A stretch of 64,000 nt of DNA from Streptomyces kanamyceticus (GCF_008704495.1 NZ_CP023699.1:4402001-4466000); one strand, 5' to 3'; positions 7,708 through 16,983 are shown, counted from the stretch's first letter. Program-made: numbers and translations. Notes: generated by a model not told the origin, from the letters alone.

Positions 7708-8931
7708 TCAGGCGGCCTTGCCGAGGCCCTTCCAGCCACCTGCGGGAGCCTGGCCGACATCGAGGCCCTGGAGGTCGCGAAGGACCTTGGGGTCCTGCAC
7801 GTCCAGCCAGTCCACGAACTGCTTGAAGGAGACCAGGCGTACGTCCTTCTTGCCCGCGATGTGCTTCAGGGCGGCCTCCACGGCATCCATGTAGATGCCG
7901 CCGTTCCACTCCTCGAAGTGGTTGCCGATGAAGAACGGCGCGCGGTTGGACTCGTACGCCCGCTTGAATCCGGCGATGTAGGCCTCGGTGGCCTGCTTGC
8001 GCCAGCCCGGGTAGTTGGCCGGCGGTGCCTTCGTGGAGTTCTGCGACTGGTTGGCGAGGATGTTGTAGTCCATCGAGAGGACCTCGAAGGAGTGCCCGGG
8101 GAAGGGCACGGCCTGCAGCGGCAGGTCCCAGACGCCCATCTTCTTCTCGGGCCAGCGCTGACGGCCGCCGGGCGAGGAGGCGTCATAGCGCCAGCCGAGC
8201 TTCTTCGCGGTCGGCAGCAGGTTGTTCTGGCCGAGCAGACAGGGGGTGCGGCCGCCGACGAGTTCCTTGTCGTAGTCGAAGGGCAGCGACGGCAGATCGG
8301 TCCAGCCGGTGTTCGTACGCCACTTCTTCACAAAGGACTTGGCCTGGTCGATCTCGTCCTGCCACTGCGCGGACGTCCAGTTGGCGACGGATCCCGTTCC
8401 CGCGCAGAAGTGCCCGTTGAAGTGCGTGCCGATTTCATGGCCTTCGAGCCAGGCCTGCCGGACGTACTTCAGCGTCTCCTTGACGTGACCGTCGGTGAGA
8501 TAGCCGATGTCGGAGGCGCCGACCGCGTTGTTCGGCGGCCGGTACATGCGCTTCTTCGATTCGGGCAGGAGATAAAGCCCGGAGAGGAAGAACGTCATGC
8601 GTGCGTCGTGTTCCTCGGCGAGCTTCAAAAAGCGCGGGAACAGACCGTTGCCGACCTCGCCCGCACCGTCCCAGGAGAAGATCACGAACTGTGGGGGCGT
8701 CTCGCCCGGCTGCAGCGGCACGGGCTTGCCGGGCTGCTTGGGCTGCTTTCCGGTATAGGCGGTCGAGCCGTCACCGATCGGCTTCGCGCGGTGCTTTTCC
8801 GCACCCGGCTGCCCGTCCTTGCCCTTTCCCGAACCGCCGGAGTTGCTTCCGCTTCCGCAGCCCGCAAGTCCGAGCGCGGCCACCGCACCGGCGCCGAGCC
8901 CCATCATTCCCCTGCGGCTGATGTCGCGCAT
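7708..8931 (-). CDS. Tat-type lipoprotein related to polysaccharide deacetylases (divergent NodB motif)
   Basis: A 407-residue secreted protein. The N-terminus MRDISRRGMMGLGAGAVAALGLAGCG combines a twin-arginine motif with a lipobox. The mature part resembles the NodB/polysaccharide deacetylase fold: FVIFSWDGAGEVGNGLFPRFLKLAEEH, a TFFLSGLYLL strand, and a metal-site-like GHEIGTHFNGHFC. The usual first motif TFDDGP is altered to SWDGAGE, so catalysis may differ or be lost. The central region (FDYDKELVGGRTPCLLGQN) and C-terminal region are typical of actinobacterial homologues of unknown role. ATG at 8931 is chosen because it places the Tat motif at the N-terminus. Confidence 0.7.
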   Translation of the reverse strand: MRDISRRGMMGLGAGAVAALGLAGCGSGSNSGGSGKGKDGQPGAEKHRAKPIGDGSTAYTGKQPKQPGKPVPLQPGETPPQFVIFSWDGAGEVGNGLFPRFLKLAEEHDARMTFFLSGLYLLPESKKRMYRPPNNAVGASDIGYLTDGHVKETLKYVRQAWLEGHEIGTHFNGHFCAGTGSVANWTSAQWQDEIDQAKSFVKKWRTNTGWTDLPSLPFDYDKELVGGRTPCLLGQNNLLPTAKKLGWRYDASSPGGRQRWPEKKMGVWDLPLQAVPFPGHSFEVLSMDYNILANQSQNSTKAPPANYPGWRKQATEAYIAGFKRAYESNRAPFFIGNHFEEWNGGIYMDAVEAALKHIAGKKDVRLVSFKQFVDWLDVQDPKVLRDLQGLDVGQAPAGGWKGLGKAA

Positions 8932-9113
8932 TCCATCCCCATTCGTCGCGCCCTGGGTCCGTGCCTGCTGTATCTGCCATGCAAGACGGACAACCACTTA
9001 GAGGGCGCGACGAACACGGGGGTTCCGACAAGTCGCACATATTTATGGGGCTTTTGCCGAGAAGGGACCTACAGTCGCCACGCGATTACTCGACGTCGAT
9101 CAATGACGGAATA

Positions 9114-9806
9114 TCAGGCGCCGAACGCCTTGGCCTTCCCCTTCACCGGCTTGGCACCCGCGAGGAGATGCGCGGGAACGAGATCCCGCGCGGGCTCCGT
9201 GTATCCCACCGAAACGATCTTGTCGCCGCGGTAGGTGAACGTCGTCAGCGAAGCGAGCGTGCACTGCCGCTTGCGCGGGTCGTGCCACAGGCGCCGCTTC
9301 TCCACGAAGCTCCGCACGATCCAGATCGGCAACTGGTGGCTGACACACACCGCTTCGTGCCCGCGCGCCGCGTCCTTCGCCGCGTCCAGGGCGCCCATCA
9401 TCCGCACGACCTGCTCGATGTACGGCTCGCCCCAGGAGGGCTTGAAGGGATTGACGAGGTGCTTCCAGTTGTCCGGGTTCTTCAGCGCGCCGTCGCCGAC
9501 CCCGAAGGTCTTGCCCTCGAAGACGTTGCCCGCCTCGATGAGCCGCCCGTCCGTCGCCAGGTCGATGCCGTGCACCTTGGCGATCGGCGTGGCCGTCTCC
9601 TGGGCGCGGTCGAGCGGCGAGGCCACCACGTGCGTGATGTCGCGCTGGGCGAGGTGCTCGGCGACCCGGTCGGCCATCCGCCTGCCCAGCTCGGACAGGT
9701 GGTAGTCGGGCAGGCGCCCGTAGAGGATGCCCTCGGGGTTGTGCACCTCGCCGTGGCGCATCAGGTGGACGACGGTCAGCTCGTCGCCCGCTGCCGTGCC
9801 GCTCAT
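9114..9806 (-). CDS. Histidine phosphatase family protein (phosphoglycerate mutase-like)
   Basis: A 230-residue branch-1 histidine phosphatase. The catalytic motif is [15 protein letters not shown], with the nucleophilic His in RHG, followed by [16 protein letters not shown]. The second core His is in [12 protein letters not shown]. Substrate cannot be inferred, because this family includes mutases and many small-molecule phosphatases. ATG at 9806 overlaps the hemL stop by four bases, so the gene is translationally coupled downstream of hemL. A role linked to heme precursor supply is possible but not shown. Confidence 0.85.
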   Translation of the reverse strand: MSGTAAGDELTVVHLMRHGEVHNPEGILYGRLPDYHLSELGRRMADRVAEHLAQRDITHVVASPLDRAQETATPIAKVHGIDLATDGRLIEAGNVFEGKTFGVGDGALKNPDNWKHLVNPFKPSWGEPYIEQVVRMMGALDAAKDAARGHEAVCVSHQLPIWIVRSFVEKRRLWHDPRKRQCTLASLTTFTYRGDKIVSVGYTEPARDLVPAHLLAGAKPVKGKAKAFGA

Positions 9807-11128
9807 GCGGTGACCTCCGTAGCTTCCGCGGCAGCGCGCGCGGCACCCGGCAGGGCGGCGGCGATCCGCTCGATCGCCCGCTCGTCGAGGGCGGTGGACA
9901 CGAACCAGGACTCGAAGGACGAGGGCGGCAGATAGACGCCCTGCGCCAGCATCGAGTGGAAGAAGGCGGTGAAGCGGAACGACTCCTGCGCCTTCGCGTC
10001 GTCGTAGTTGCGCACTTCACTGTCGGTGAAGAAGACGGAGAACATGTTGGAGGCGTTCTGCACGCGGTGCGCGACGCCCTCCTTGGCCAGCGCCTCGGTC
10101 ACCAGGGAGCGGATCCGCTCCGACACCGCGTCGACCTTGTCGTACGCCGCGTCGTCGAGGAGCCGCAGCTGGGCGAGGCCCGCGGCCGTCGCGACCGGGT
10201 TCCCGGAGAGCGTGCCCGCCTGGTAGACCGGGCCCGCGGGGGCCAGGTGCGCCATGACGTCGGCGCGGCCGCCGAAGGCCGCGGCGGGGAAGCCGCCGCC
10301 CATGACCTTGCCGAAGGTCAGCAGGTCGGGCGTGACGTCGTCGACGCCGAACCAGCCGGCCTTCGACGTACGGAAGCCGGTCATCACCTCGTCGGAGATG
10401 TAGAGCGCGCCGTTCTCCCCGCAGAGGTCGGCGAGCCCCTGGTTGAAGCCCTCGCGCGGCGGTACGACGCCCATGTTGCCCGGCGACGCCTCGGTGATCA
10501 CACACGCGATCTGACCGGCGTTCGCGGCGAACGCGGCGCGCACGGCGTCCAGGTCGTTGTACGGCACGACGATGGTGTCGCCCGCCTGGGCGCCGGTCAC
10601 GCCGGGCGTGTCGGGAAGGCCGAGGGTGGCCACGCCCGAACCGGCGGCGGCGAGGAGGGCGTCGACGTGGCCGTGGTAGCACCCGGCGAACTTGACGACC
10701 TTGGCGCGGCCGGTGAAACCGCGCGCCAGGCGGATGGCCGACATGGTCGCCTCGGTGCCGCTGGAGACCAGCCGCACCTGCTCGACGGGGGCGACGCGGG
10801 CCACGATCTCCTCGGCGAGGGCGACCTCGCCCTCGCCGGGCGTACCGAAGGAGGTGCCGCGCGCGACGGCCTCCTGCACGGCGGCGGTCACCTCGGGGTG
10901 CGCGTGGCCGAGGATCATCGGACCCCACGAACACACGAGGTCGACGTACTCGCGGCCGTCGGCATCCGTCAGGTACGGACCGGTACCGGACACCATGAAA
11001 CGGGGCGTACCACCCACAGCGCGGAACGCGCGCACGGGAGAGTTCACACCGCCGGGCGTCACGGCCGCCGCACGGTCGAAAAGAGTCTGCGAAACTGGGG
11101 CGCTATACGGGAAGCTCACACGAGCCAT
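9803..11128 (-). CDS. hemL: Glutamate-1-semialdehyde 2,1-aminomutase (5-aminolevulinate formation)
   Basis: A 441-residue class III aminotransferase-fold enzyme. It converts glutamate-1-semialdehyde, the product of HemA, to 5-aminolevulinate in the C5 heme pathway. The start reads [23 protein letters not shown], the HemL signature. The PLP region contains [12 protein letters not shown], and the Schiff-base lysine is in [19 protein letters not shown]. HemL recognition segments such as [15 protein letters not shown] are intact. The partner genes hemA, hemC, hemD and hemB lie at 54-60 kb in this window. A second, cluster-associated paralogue is at 27721. Confidence 0.95.
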   Translation of the reverse strand: MARVSFPYSAPVSQTLFDRAAAVTPGGVNSPVRAFRAVGGTPRFMVSGTGPYLTDADGREYVDLVCSWGPMILGHAHPEVTAAVQEAVARGTSFGTPGEGEVALAEEIVARVAPVEQVRLVSSGTEATMSAIRLARGFTGRAKVVKFAGCYHGHVDALLAAAGSGVATLGLPDTPGVTGAQAGDTIVVPYNDLDAVRAAFAANAGQIACVITEASPGNMGVVPPREGFNQGLADLCGENGALYISDEVMTGFRTSKAGWFGVDDVTPDLLTFGKVMGGGFPAAAFGGRADVMAHLAPAGPVYQAGTLSGNPVATAAGLAQLRLLDDAAYDKVDAVSERIRSLVTEALAKEGVAHRVQNASNMFSVFFTDSEVRNYDDAKAQESFRFTAFFHSMLAQGVYLPPSSFESWFVSTALDERAIERIAAALPGAARAAAEATEVTA

Positions 11129-11184
11129 GGTGTCAGAGGGTTCGGAGATCCTGCGGACAGGTGTTTCACCCCACGTTTTAGCGG

Positions 11185-11204
11185 GTGACCGTGGGGGAGG
11201 TCAC
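11185..11204. promoter_or_regulatory. Inverted repeat in the hemL divergent promoter region
   Basis: GTGACC (11185-11190) and GGTCAC (11199-11204) form a 6-bp inverted repeat with an 8-bp spacer, about 57 bp upstream of hemL and 90 bp upstream of the divergent gene at 11293. It could be a regulator site; no regulator is identified. Confidence 0.3.
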
Positions 11205-11292
11205 TGACACGATGATCGGGTTGCGTGGCGGGGGCCGCGGGGCCTAGAAAAGACAGGGCCGTGCCGCCCTGGCAAAGCAGTCGGGTGGAGAT

Positions 11293-11895
11293 ATGCATCG
11301 CGGTGGCGGACTGGGCGAGGGGACCGACGGCCTGGGCCCCCGGCGTGCCCGGGGTGGCAAGCACCGGCGCGATGCGGAACCGGCGCAGACGCCCGAACAG
11401 GCACGCAGCGGTTCCGGCAGGATCGAGCGGAACGGGGCGAGCAGCAGGAGTGGCGGGGTGGGGGTGACCTACAAGTACTTCGGCGCCCCGGACGGCGCGA
11501 CCGCCGCCCGCGTGCCCATCTCCATGCGCCCCGAGGAACTCGGCGGCGACGAGCTCGGCATGGGCGGCATGTTCACGAAGATCAAGCCGGAGACGATGGC
11601 CGCGATGGTCCTCACCGGCATCGAGGGCATACCCCTGCACAGGGTCCCCCCGCTGGAACTGGTCGTCCTGCACCCCGACTACGCCGTGGTGAAGCTCCCC
11701 ATGACCGTCGTCGACCCCCTGCGCGGCATCGGCGAGGAGTCGGTGGGCGCGGCGGCGTTCATCTGGTCCACGGTGCCCGACCGGGGCGGGCCGCGGGATG
11801 CGTTCAACGTCTACCAACTCCTGCACGAGTGGCAGGACTTCTCGCATCGCCTGCATGACGCGGGACACCAGGCGTACTGCCTGGTCTGGCCCTGA
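11293..11895 (+). CDS. Conserved hypothetical protein of unknown function
   Basis: An open frame of 200 residues divergent from hemL. The first 57 residues are low-complexity (Gly, Arg, Ser) and may be non-coding or disordered. The rest, from about residue 58 (TYKYFGAPDGATAARVPISM), looks like a compact soluble domain ending in HDAGHQAYCLVWP. I recognise no named family. No signal peptide or membrane segment is visible. ATG at 11293 has a weak GGTGGAG only two bases before it; a GTG at 11464 would give a 143-residue protein lacking the low-complexity tail. Confidence 0.6.
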   Translation: MHRGGGLGEGTDGLGPRRARGGKHRRDAEPAQTPEQARSGSGRIERNGASSRSGGVGVTYKYFGAPDGATAARVPISMRPEELGGDELGMGGMFTKIKPETMAAMVLTGIEGIPLHRVPPLELVVLHPDYAVVKLPMTVVDPLRGIGEESVGAAAFIWSTVPDRGGPRDAFNVYQLLHEWQDFSHRLHDAGHQAYCLVWP

Positions 11896-11914
11896 GGACC
11901 GGACCACCGCGCCG

Positions 11915-12738
11915 CTACTCCCCCCGCAACGCGGCCAGTTGCTCCTCGAAGGGCACGACGGTCCCGAACCCGCCCGAGGCGCCCTTGCGCGCCGGGCGGG
12001 CAGAGGCTGTGGGGCTTGCTGTGGGGGTTGCTGCAGGGCTTGCGATCCGGGCCAGTTCGGCGCCCGCCCGTTCGATCCGCTCCGCGAGCCCCTGTGCTCC
12101 CCAGTCCTCCGAGGCCGCGTACACCCCGGTGGGTACGACGACGGCGCGCAGGTAGGCGAAGAGCGGGCGCAGCGCGTGGTCCAGGACCAGGGAGTGCCGG
12201 GCCGTGCCACCGGTGGCCGCGATCAGGACCGGTGTCCCCGCGAGCGCGTCCTTGTCGAATCCGCTCACGGCGTCGAAGAAGGACTTGAAGAGCCCGCTGT
12301 TCTCGACGGCGAGGTTGATGCCCTGGCGGATGTCCTTGCCGAACCACGGATAGACCGGGCCCGTGTTGCCGCGCCCCATCATCAGGTCCACCCGCCCGTC
12401 CGCGAGGTGCTGGAGCATCGCGAAGTCCTCGGCGATCTTCACCGGGTCGTTGGTGGTGATGAGGGTGGTGGAGGTGGAGAGCACGAGCCGCTCGGTGCGG
12501 GCGGCGATGTAGCCGAGCATCGTGGTCGGGGACGAGGGCACGAGGGGCGGGTTGTGGTGCTCGCCGGTCGCGAAGACGTCGAGTCCCACCTCCTCGGCCT
12601 TGAGCGCGATGGCGACCATCGCCTTGATCCATCCCCAAGCTCTTAAAGAGCAGGGGAGACCCCATTGCGCTCGGTCGGGGTGCGGCCGGTGGTCGGGTCG
12701 GCGGTCACGTCGCCGACGCTGAAGATCCCGAACTACAT
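11915..12738 (-). pseudogene. Decayed LLM flavin oxidoreductase fused to the C-terminus of its FMN-reductase partner
   Basis: Three separate lesions are visible. The original start at 12738 reads ATG TAG TTC GGG ATC TTC, where the family has Met-Gln-Phe-Gly-Ile-Phe, so codon 2 is a stop. A 38-bp palindromic insert (12629-12666) then breaks the frame before the sequence resumes as IKAMVAIALKAEEVGLDVFA. From 12619 an open frame of 234 residues runs through LLM residues up to INLAVEN. It then jumps directly into SGLFKSFFDA...LIAATGGTARHSLVLDHALRPLF, which belongs to the FMN-reductase partner family (CE1759-type). An in-frame deletion between adjacent genes explains the fusion. The LLM C-terminal half and the reductase N-terminal half are gone, so it is very probably inactive. 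Confidence 0.8.
12629..12666. repeat. 38-bp palindromic insertion inside the LLM pseudogene
   Basis: Relative to the LLM family reading (TPTER followed by IKAM) an extra 38 bp is present. Its core GCTCTTTAAGAGC is a perfect palindrome, flanked by GGGGTCTCCCC on one side and a short G-run on the other. It resembles small palindromic intergenic elements common in Streptomyces. No target-site duplication is obvious, and I saw no second copy in the window. Confidence 0.55.
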
Positions 12739-12818
12739 GGCTGGCTCACTCTCCGAAGGTTGTTGACTGTTCAACTATACCTGTCGGAACGGAGCGCGCC
12801 ACTCCCGTATTCCCTGGC

Positions 12819-12868
12819 CATTCCCTGTCTACGGGCCCTCGGACATTCCCTGTCTACGGGCCTCGGAC
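12819..12868. repeat. Tandem duplication of about 25 bp upstream of the decayed LLM gene
   Basis: ATTCCCTGTCTACGGGCC begins at 12820 and recurs at 12845, each copy followed by a CTCGGA-like end. A degenerate third copy (CCCCGCCTACTGGCC) follows. The block lies between the LLM pseudogene and the DinB-like gene and has no visible function. Confidence 0.6.
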
Positions 12869-12877
12869 GTGCCCCGC

Positions 12878-13465
12878 CTACTGGCCCGCGACCCTCCAGT
12901 ACGGGTCACGCCCCGTGGCGGCCAACAGCCGCTCGACGCCGGAAGCCCCCTCCCGCACAGCCACCGGCTCCCCGAAGACGCCCATCTTCCGCGCCATCGG
13001 CGCCATCCCCTCGACGGCCTCCGCCAGCCGCAGGACCACCCGCTCGTCCACGGCCACCGGCTCCTGCCCCGTGGCCCGGGCCAGGTCCCAGGCGTGCACG
13101 GTCAGGTCGAGCAGCACCATGCGGCCGACGGTCCCGGCGGGCATGTCCATCGCCCCTGTCGTGCCCTCGTCCGCGCCCGGCTCGCCCCAGGCGGCGACGA
13201 GCCGCTCGGTCTCGGCGGCGAACCGCTCACGCCAGCCGCCCTCCCCCACGTAATCGGGCGTGGCCGAGAAGTCGGAATCGCGCTTGGCCGCCAGCTCCTG
13301 GAACTGCACGACCACATGGAGGAGGTGATTGACCAGAGCGCGTACGTCGTACTCCGCACAGGGCGTGGGGTCGCCGAGGCGGCCGCCGGGAATCGCCCGT
13401 ACGACGGGAACGGCCCTCGCGGCGGCGAGAGCGAGCAGCTCACTGACCTTGTCTGTGGTGTCCAT
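12878..13465 (-). CDS. DinB-like TIGR03086-type protein (mycothiol-dependent isomerase fold)
   Basis: A 195-residue protein of the actinobacterial DinB/maleylpyruvate-isomerase-N superfamily. It has the early GRLGDPTPCAEYDVRALVNHLLHVV segment: a 'PTPC..Y.VR.L..H' motif whose His is a likely metal ligand. The second metal-site region reads LLDLTVHAWDLARATGQ, the usual HAWDLA motif. The C-terminal part (GVERLLAATGRDPYW) matches the family end. Members are thought to use mycothiol or act as metal-dependent transferases; the substrate is unknown. It is divergent from the AraC-family gene at 13579. Confidence 0.8.
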   Translation of the reverse strand: MDTTDKVSELLALAAARAVPVVRAIPGGRLGDPTPCAEYDVRALVNHLLHVVVQFQELAAKRDSDFSATPDYVGEGGWRERFAAETERLVAAWGEPGADEGTTGAMDMPAGTVGRMVLLDLTVHAWDLARATGQEPVAVDERVVLRLAEAVEGMAPMARKMGVFGEPVAVREGASGVERLLAATGRDPYWRVAGQ

Positions 13466-13578
13466 ATCTGAACGCTACGAAGGCGCGCCCCTCCCCGGCT
13501 TGAAGAAACGCGACACCGCGCGCGGCGCACCCGACGGGGCGGCGGGGCCATTCGGCCATTCCGGCCTACGATCCCGTC

Positions 13579-14406
13579 ATGCGCACGCCCGGGACCCCAC
13601 GCCGCGACACCCGCGGCATCGTGGACGCCGCCGGACTGTTCGCCCGGGTACGTTTCCGCCGACACGCCCCCGCCGAGGCGCTGCGCCCCTACCTGGAGCA
13701 CTACTGGCTCATCGACTGGGACCTCACCGAGCCCTACGCCTCCCACGTCGTCCCGCACCCGTCCGTGAACGTCGTCTTCCAGTCCTCCGAGCCCCACCCC
13801 ATCGCCGAGGTGGCGGGCATCCAACCGGGCCTCTTCACCAAGAAGCTGGCCGGGCGGGGACGAGTCTGCGGGGTGCAGTTCCGGCCGGGCGGCTTCCGCC
13901 CCTTCGCACCGCACCTGGAGGTGGCCTCGCTGACGGGCCACCGGTTGCCACTGCCCGACGTCTTCCCCCACCTCCCCGCCCCTCCCCGCGCCACGGCGCG
14001 GCGGATCCTCACCCCCGACGACGAGCACGCGCGCGTGGCGGCGCTCGACGCGTTCCTGACGGCGCTCGGCCCCGCCCCCGACCCGCGGGCGGACCTCGCG
14101 ATGAGCCTCGTCGACCACGTCCGCGAGGACCGCTCGGTACGCCGCGTGTCCGCGCTCGCGCGCACGGAGGGTCTGTCGGTCCGGTCGCTGCAACGGCTCT
14201 TCTCCGCGTACGTAGGGGTCGGGCCGAAGTGGATCATCCTGCGCTACCGGATCCACGAGGCCCTGGAACAGGCCGAGTCGACGCCCCACGCCACCATCGA
14301 CTGGCCGGACCTCGCCGCCTCACTCGGCTACGCCGACCAGGCCCACCTCGTACGGGACTTCACGGCGACGGTGGGGGTGCCGCCGACGGCGTACGCGGCG
14401 CACTGA
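13579..14406 (+). CDS. AraC-family transcriptional regulator with N-terminal DUF6597-like domain
   Basis: A 275-residue regulator. The N-terminal domain reads FRRHAPAEALRPYLEHYWLIDWDL and SHVVPHPSVNVVFQ, typical of the DUF6597 sensor domain. The C-terminal AraC double helix-turn-helix includes VRRVSALARTEGLSVRSLQRLFSAYVG and DLAASLGYADQAHLVRDFTATVGVPPTAY, the latter being the conserved second recognition motif. No ligand is known. It is divergent from the DinB-like gene and followed by a GNAT gene on the same strand. Confidence 0.85.
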   Translation: MRTPGTPRRDTRGIVDAAGLFARVRFRRHAPAEALRPYLEHYWLIDWDLTEPYASHVVPHPSVNVVFQSSEPHPIAEVAGIQPGLFTKKLAGRGRVCGVQFRPGGFRPFAPHLEVASLTGHRLPLPDVFPHLPAPPRATARRILTPDDEHARVAALDAFLTALGPAPDPRADLAMSLVDHVREDRSVRRVSALARTEGLSVRSLQRLFSAYVGVGPKWIILRYRIHEALEQAESTPHATIDWPDLAASLGYADQAHLVRDFTATVGVPPTAYAAH

Positions 14407-14458
14407 ACTCTCCCCCTCGCACGGGCCCGTTGTCAGACCCTGCCCCTACCGTGCCCCC

Positions 14459-14980
14459 ATGGACTCCTCACAGCAGCCCGCCGTAGAGCTCAAGCCCTGG
14501 TCGGACGAGGGCGGCCTCGACCTGCTCCTCGCGCTCAACACCCCCGAGCTGACCGAGCACTTGGGCGGCCCCGAGACCCCCGAGAAGGTGGTCGACCGGC
14601 ACCGGCGCTACCTCCGCCTCGACGGCCGGGGCCAGATGTTCCGCATCACCCTGGACGGCGAGGTCGCGGGCTCCATCGGCTACTGGGAGACGACCTGGCA
14701 GGGCGAGGAGGTCTGGGAGACGGGCTGGGGCGTCCTGCCCGCGTTCCAGGGCAGGGGCCTGGCGGCGAAGGCGGCTCGCCTCGTCGTCCCCGAGGCGAGG
14801 GCGGCGGGGCGCCACGCCTTCCTCCACGCGTTTCCCGCGACGGGGCACGGGGCGTCGAACGCGGTGTGCCGTAGGGCGGGCTTCACGTTGGTCGGCGAGG
14901 CGACGATCGAGTACCCGAAGGGGAACTGGCACGCCTGCAACGACTGGCGCCTCGCCCTCGGTGCCGATCTCTCCCTGTAG
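14459..14980 (+). CDS. GNAT-family N-acetyltransferase
   Basis: A 173-residue acetyltransferase. The acetyl-CoA binding region is visible as [21 protein letters not shown], with the Q-x-x-G-x-G/A pyrophosphate loop, followed by [25 protein letters not shown], the usual GNAT pattern of N-x-x-S/A-N-x-V-x-x-x-x-G-F. The acceptor is unknown. ATG at 14459 lies 52 bp after the AraC-family stop, so the two may be cotranscribed. Confidence 0.85.
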   Translation: MDSSQQPAVELKPWSDEGGLDLLLALNTPELTEHLGGPETPEKVVDRHRRYLRLDGRGQMFRITLDGEVAGSIGYWETTWQGEEVWETGWGVLPAFQGRGLAAKAARLVVPEARAAGRHAFLHAFPATGHGASNAVCRRAGFTLVGEATIEYPKGNWHACNDWRLALGADLSL

Positions 14981-15075
14981 GGCCGACTACCCCGCCGCTT
15001 CGCGGCGGATGCGTTCCCACCCGCCCACCCGTATCTCCGCGCCGGACCGCTCCCGTAGGAGCACCGCCCCCACCC

Positions 15076-15597
15076 TCAGAAGTAGTAGACGTCCCCGGTA
15101 TCAAGCGCCAGCACCGCATGCCTGTTGTTCCGGGGGTTGTGGTCCACTGCCCCGCCGTCCCACGCCGTATCGATCCGCACCCCGACCTCCCCCGGCGCCC
15201 CCGCGACCCGCACCACGACCTCTACGGGCGAGCCCGCGCTCCCCGCGTCCAGCGCGCCCGTACGGCACAGCACCGCACTGACCCCCGCCCGCAGACACCC
15301 CTCGGGCAACCGCTCCACCCCCACCAGGGGCGTCGACCAGCGCAGTCGGACGGTGGCGCCCGCGAGGTCCGAGGGGCCGTGGTTCTGCGGCGTGAACCGG
15401 ACGCGTACCGAGCCTTCGCGCAGGGACACCTCGCCGTGGAAGGCGAGATCGGCCTCAGGACCGACCATCCCCAGAGCAGCTCCGGCACTCAGCCCCAGAC
15501 CCAGACCCAAGACACCCCACACAGCAAGCGACCTCCACCCACCTACCGGGAACTTTGCCCCGATACATGCCACGCCACCGGCGCCGGATATCCCCAT
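15076..15597 (-). CDS. Putative secreted protein with a DUF11/CARDB-like beta domain
   Basis: A 173-residue protein from ATG at 15597 (GGGTGG lies six bases before it). A hydrophobic signal-like core [21 protein letters not shown] spans about residues 23-43. The mature part has a beta-rich pattern, [28 protein letters not shown], then [10 protein letters not shown] and [16 protein letters not shown]. This 'NHGPSD' and 'N..NN' pattern resembles DUF11/CARDB immunoglobulin-like modules. Its partner is unknown. The start faces the YnfA gene start, with only 15 bp between them. Confidence 0.55.
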   Translation of the reverse strand: MGISGAGGVACIGAKFPVGGWRSLAVWGVLGLGLGLSAGAALGMVGPEADLAFHGEVSLREGSVRVRFTPQNHGPSDLAGATVRLRWSTPLVGVERLPEGCLRAGVSAVLCRTGALDAGSAGSPVEVVVRVAGAPGEVGVRIDTAWDGGAVDHNPRNNRHAVLALDTGDVYYF

Positions 15598-15612
15598 GCC
15601 ACCCTGTTGACC

Positions 15613-15948
15613 ATGCTCACCACCCGCTCCATGGCCCTCTTCCTCCTCGCCGCGCTCTTCGAGATCGGCGGGGCCTGGCTCGTCTGGCAGGGCGTACGAG
15701 AGCACCGCGGCTGGGCCTGGATCGGGGCGGGCGTCATCGCACTCGGCATCTACGGATTCGTGGCCACGCTCCAGCCGGACGCCGAGTTCGGCCGCATCCT
15801 CGCCGCGTACGGCGGCGTCTTCGTCGCCGGATCGCTCGCCTGGGGCATGGTCGCGGACGGCTACCGGCCCGACCGCTGGGACGTCGTCGGGGCGCTGGTC
15901 TGCCTCGCGGGCGTCGCCGTGATCATGTACGCCCCACGAGACAGCTGA
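15613..15948 (+). CDS. YnfA/UPF0060-family small membrane protein
   Basis: A 111-residue protein with four hydrophobic helices, the family's usual size and topology. Family signatures are [24 protein letters not shown] in helix 1, [34 protein letters not shown] in the middle, and [28 protein letters not shown] at the end. YnfA proteins are distant relatives of small multidrug resistance exporters, but transport is not established for most members. The start is at 15613, because upstream frame-open sequence overlaps the divergent gene. Confidence 0.9.
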   Translation: MLTTRSMALFLLAALFEIGGAWLVWQGVREHRGWAWIGAGVIALGIYGFVATLQPDAEFGRILAAYGGVFVAGSLAWGMVADGYRPDRWDVVGALVCLAGVAVIMYAPRDS

Positions 15949-16003
15949 AATCGCACGCTTATCCTGGCGGATGGACCGACCCCGCCTGCCCGAGGAGCGC
16001 ACC

Positions 16004-16771
16004 ATGACCGCCGTCGCCGCCACCCGCATCGCGATCGTCACCGGCGCGAGCAGCGGAATCGGTGCCGCCACCGCGCGCGGCCTGGCCGCCGCCGGATACC
16101 GCGTGGTCCTCACCGCGCGCCGCAAGGACCGCATCGAGGCCCTCGCCGCCGAACTCACCGACGCCGGACACGACGCGCTGGCGTACGCGCTCGACGTGAC
16201 GGACCGCGAGGCCGTCGACACCTTCGCGACGGCCTTCAAGAAGATCGCCGTCCTGGTGAACAACGCGGGCGGCGCGCTCGGCGCGGACTCCATCGCCACC
16301 GGCGATCCGGCGGACTGGCGCCAGATGTACGAGACGAACGTCATCGGCACCCTGAACGTCACCCAGGCCCTGCTGCCCGCGCTCACCGCGAGCGGCGACG
16401 GCACGGTGGTGGTCCTCTCCTCGACCGCAGGGCACGGCACGTACGAGGGAGGCGGCGGCTACGTGGCGGCGAAGCACGCCGAGCACGTCCTCGCCGAGAC
16501 CCTCCGCCTGGAGATCGTCGGCACGCCGGTGCGCGTCATCGAGATCGCGCCCGGCATGGTCAAGACGGACGGCTTCGCGCTGAACCGCTTCGGCGGCGAC
16601 GCCGACAAGGCCGCCAAGGTCTACGCGGGCGTCGCCGAGCCGCTCACCGCCGACGACGTGGCGGACACGATCACCTGGGCGGTCACGCGCCCGCCGCACG
16701 TCAACATCGACCTCTTGGTGGTCCGCCCCCGCGCCCAGGCGTCCAACACCAAGGTCCACCGGGAACTGTGA
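16004..16771 (+). CDS. Short-chain dehydrogenase/reductase
   Basis: A 255-residue classical SDR. The cofactor motif is IVTGASSGIGAATARGLA, the NNAG motif is VLVNNAGGALGAD, and the catalytic Ser and Tyr-x-x-x-Lys appear as VVVLSSTAGHGTYEGGGGYVAAKHAE. The TARR after the first helix suggests NADP(H) preference. The C-terminus (VADTITWAVTRPPHVNIDLLVVRPRAQAS) matches the YdfG/serine-dehydrogenase-like branch. ATG at 16004 is preferred over 15971 because GAGG precedes it. It overlaps the next small gene by four bases. Confidence 0.88.
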   Translation: MTAVAATRIAIVTGASSGIGAATARGLAAAGYRVVLTARRKDRIEALAAELTDAGHDALAYALDVTDREAVDTFATAFKKIAVLVNNAGGALGADSIATGDPADWRQMYETNVIGTLNVTQALLPALTASGDGTVVVLSSTAGHGTYEGGGGYVAAKHAEHVLAETLRLEIVGTPVRVIEIAPGMVKTDGFALNRFGGDADKAAKVYAGVAEPLTADDVADTITWAVTRPPHVNIDLLVVRPRAQASNTKVHREL

Positions 16772-16983
16772 CGATGCCCCTCCCCGGCGACGACCCCGGC
16801 ACCCCCGCCTACTCCGCCGACGCCCCCGACCCCCTCCACCGCCTCACCCACGAACACGAGTCCCGCCGCCTCGCGGAGGAGAAGAAGAACGAGCGGATGG
16901 TGTGGTGGTACCTCGCGTACTTCCTCTTCGGCATCCACATCGTCGCGTTCGTGATGATCTACGCGGTCAAGCACGCGAAGTGA
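16768..16983 (+). CDS. Small single-pass membrane protein, hypothetical
   Basis: A 71-residue protein with a proline-rich N-terminus, a charged helix (ESRRLAEEKKNERM) and one C-terminal membrane helix, WWYLAYFLFGIHIVAFVMIYAV, ending in KHAK. GTG at 16768 overlaps the SDR stop by four bases (GTGA), so it is translationally coupled. A second start at ATG 16774 is possible. I recognise no family. Confidence 0.7.
   Translation: MTMPLPGDDPGTPAYSADAPDPLHRLTHEHESRRLAEEKKNERMVWWYLAYFLFGIHIVAFVMIYAVKHAK

Noticed and set aside
11915..12619. Intact 234-residue LLM oxidoreductase
   Set aside because: The N-terminus is separated by a stop and a frameshifting insertion, and the C-terminal third belongs to a different protein family.
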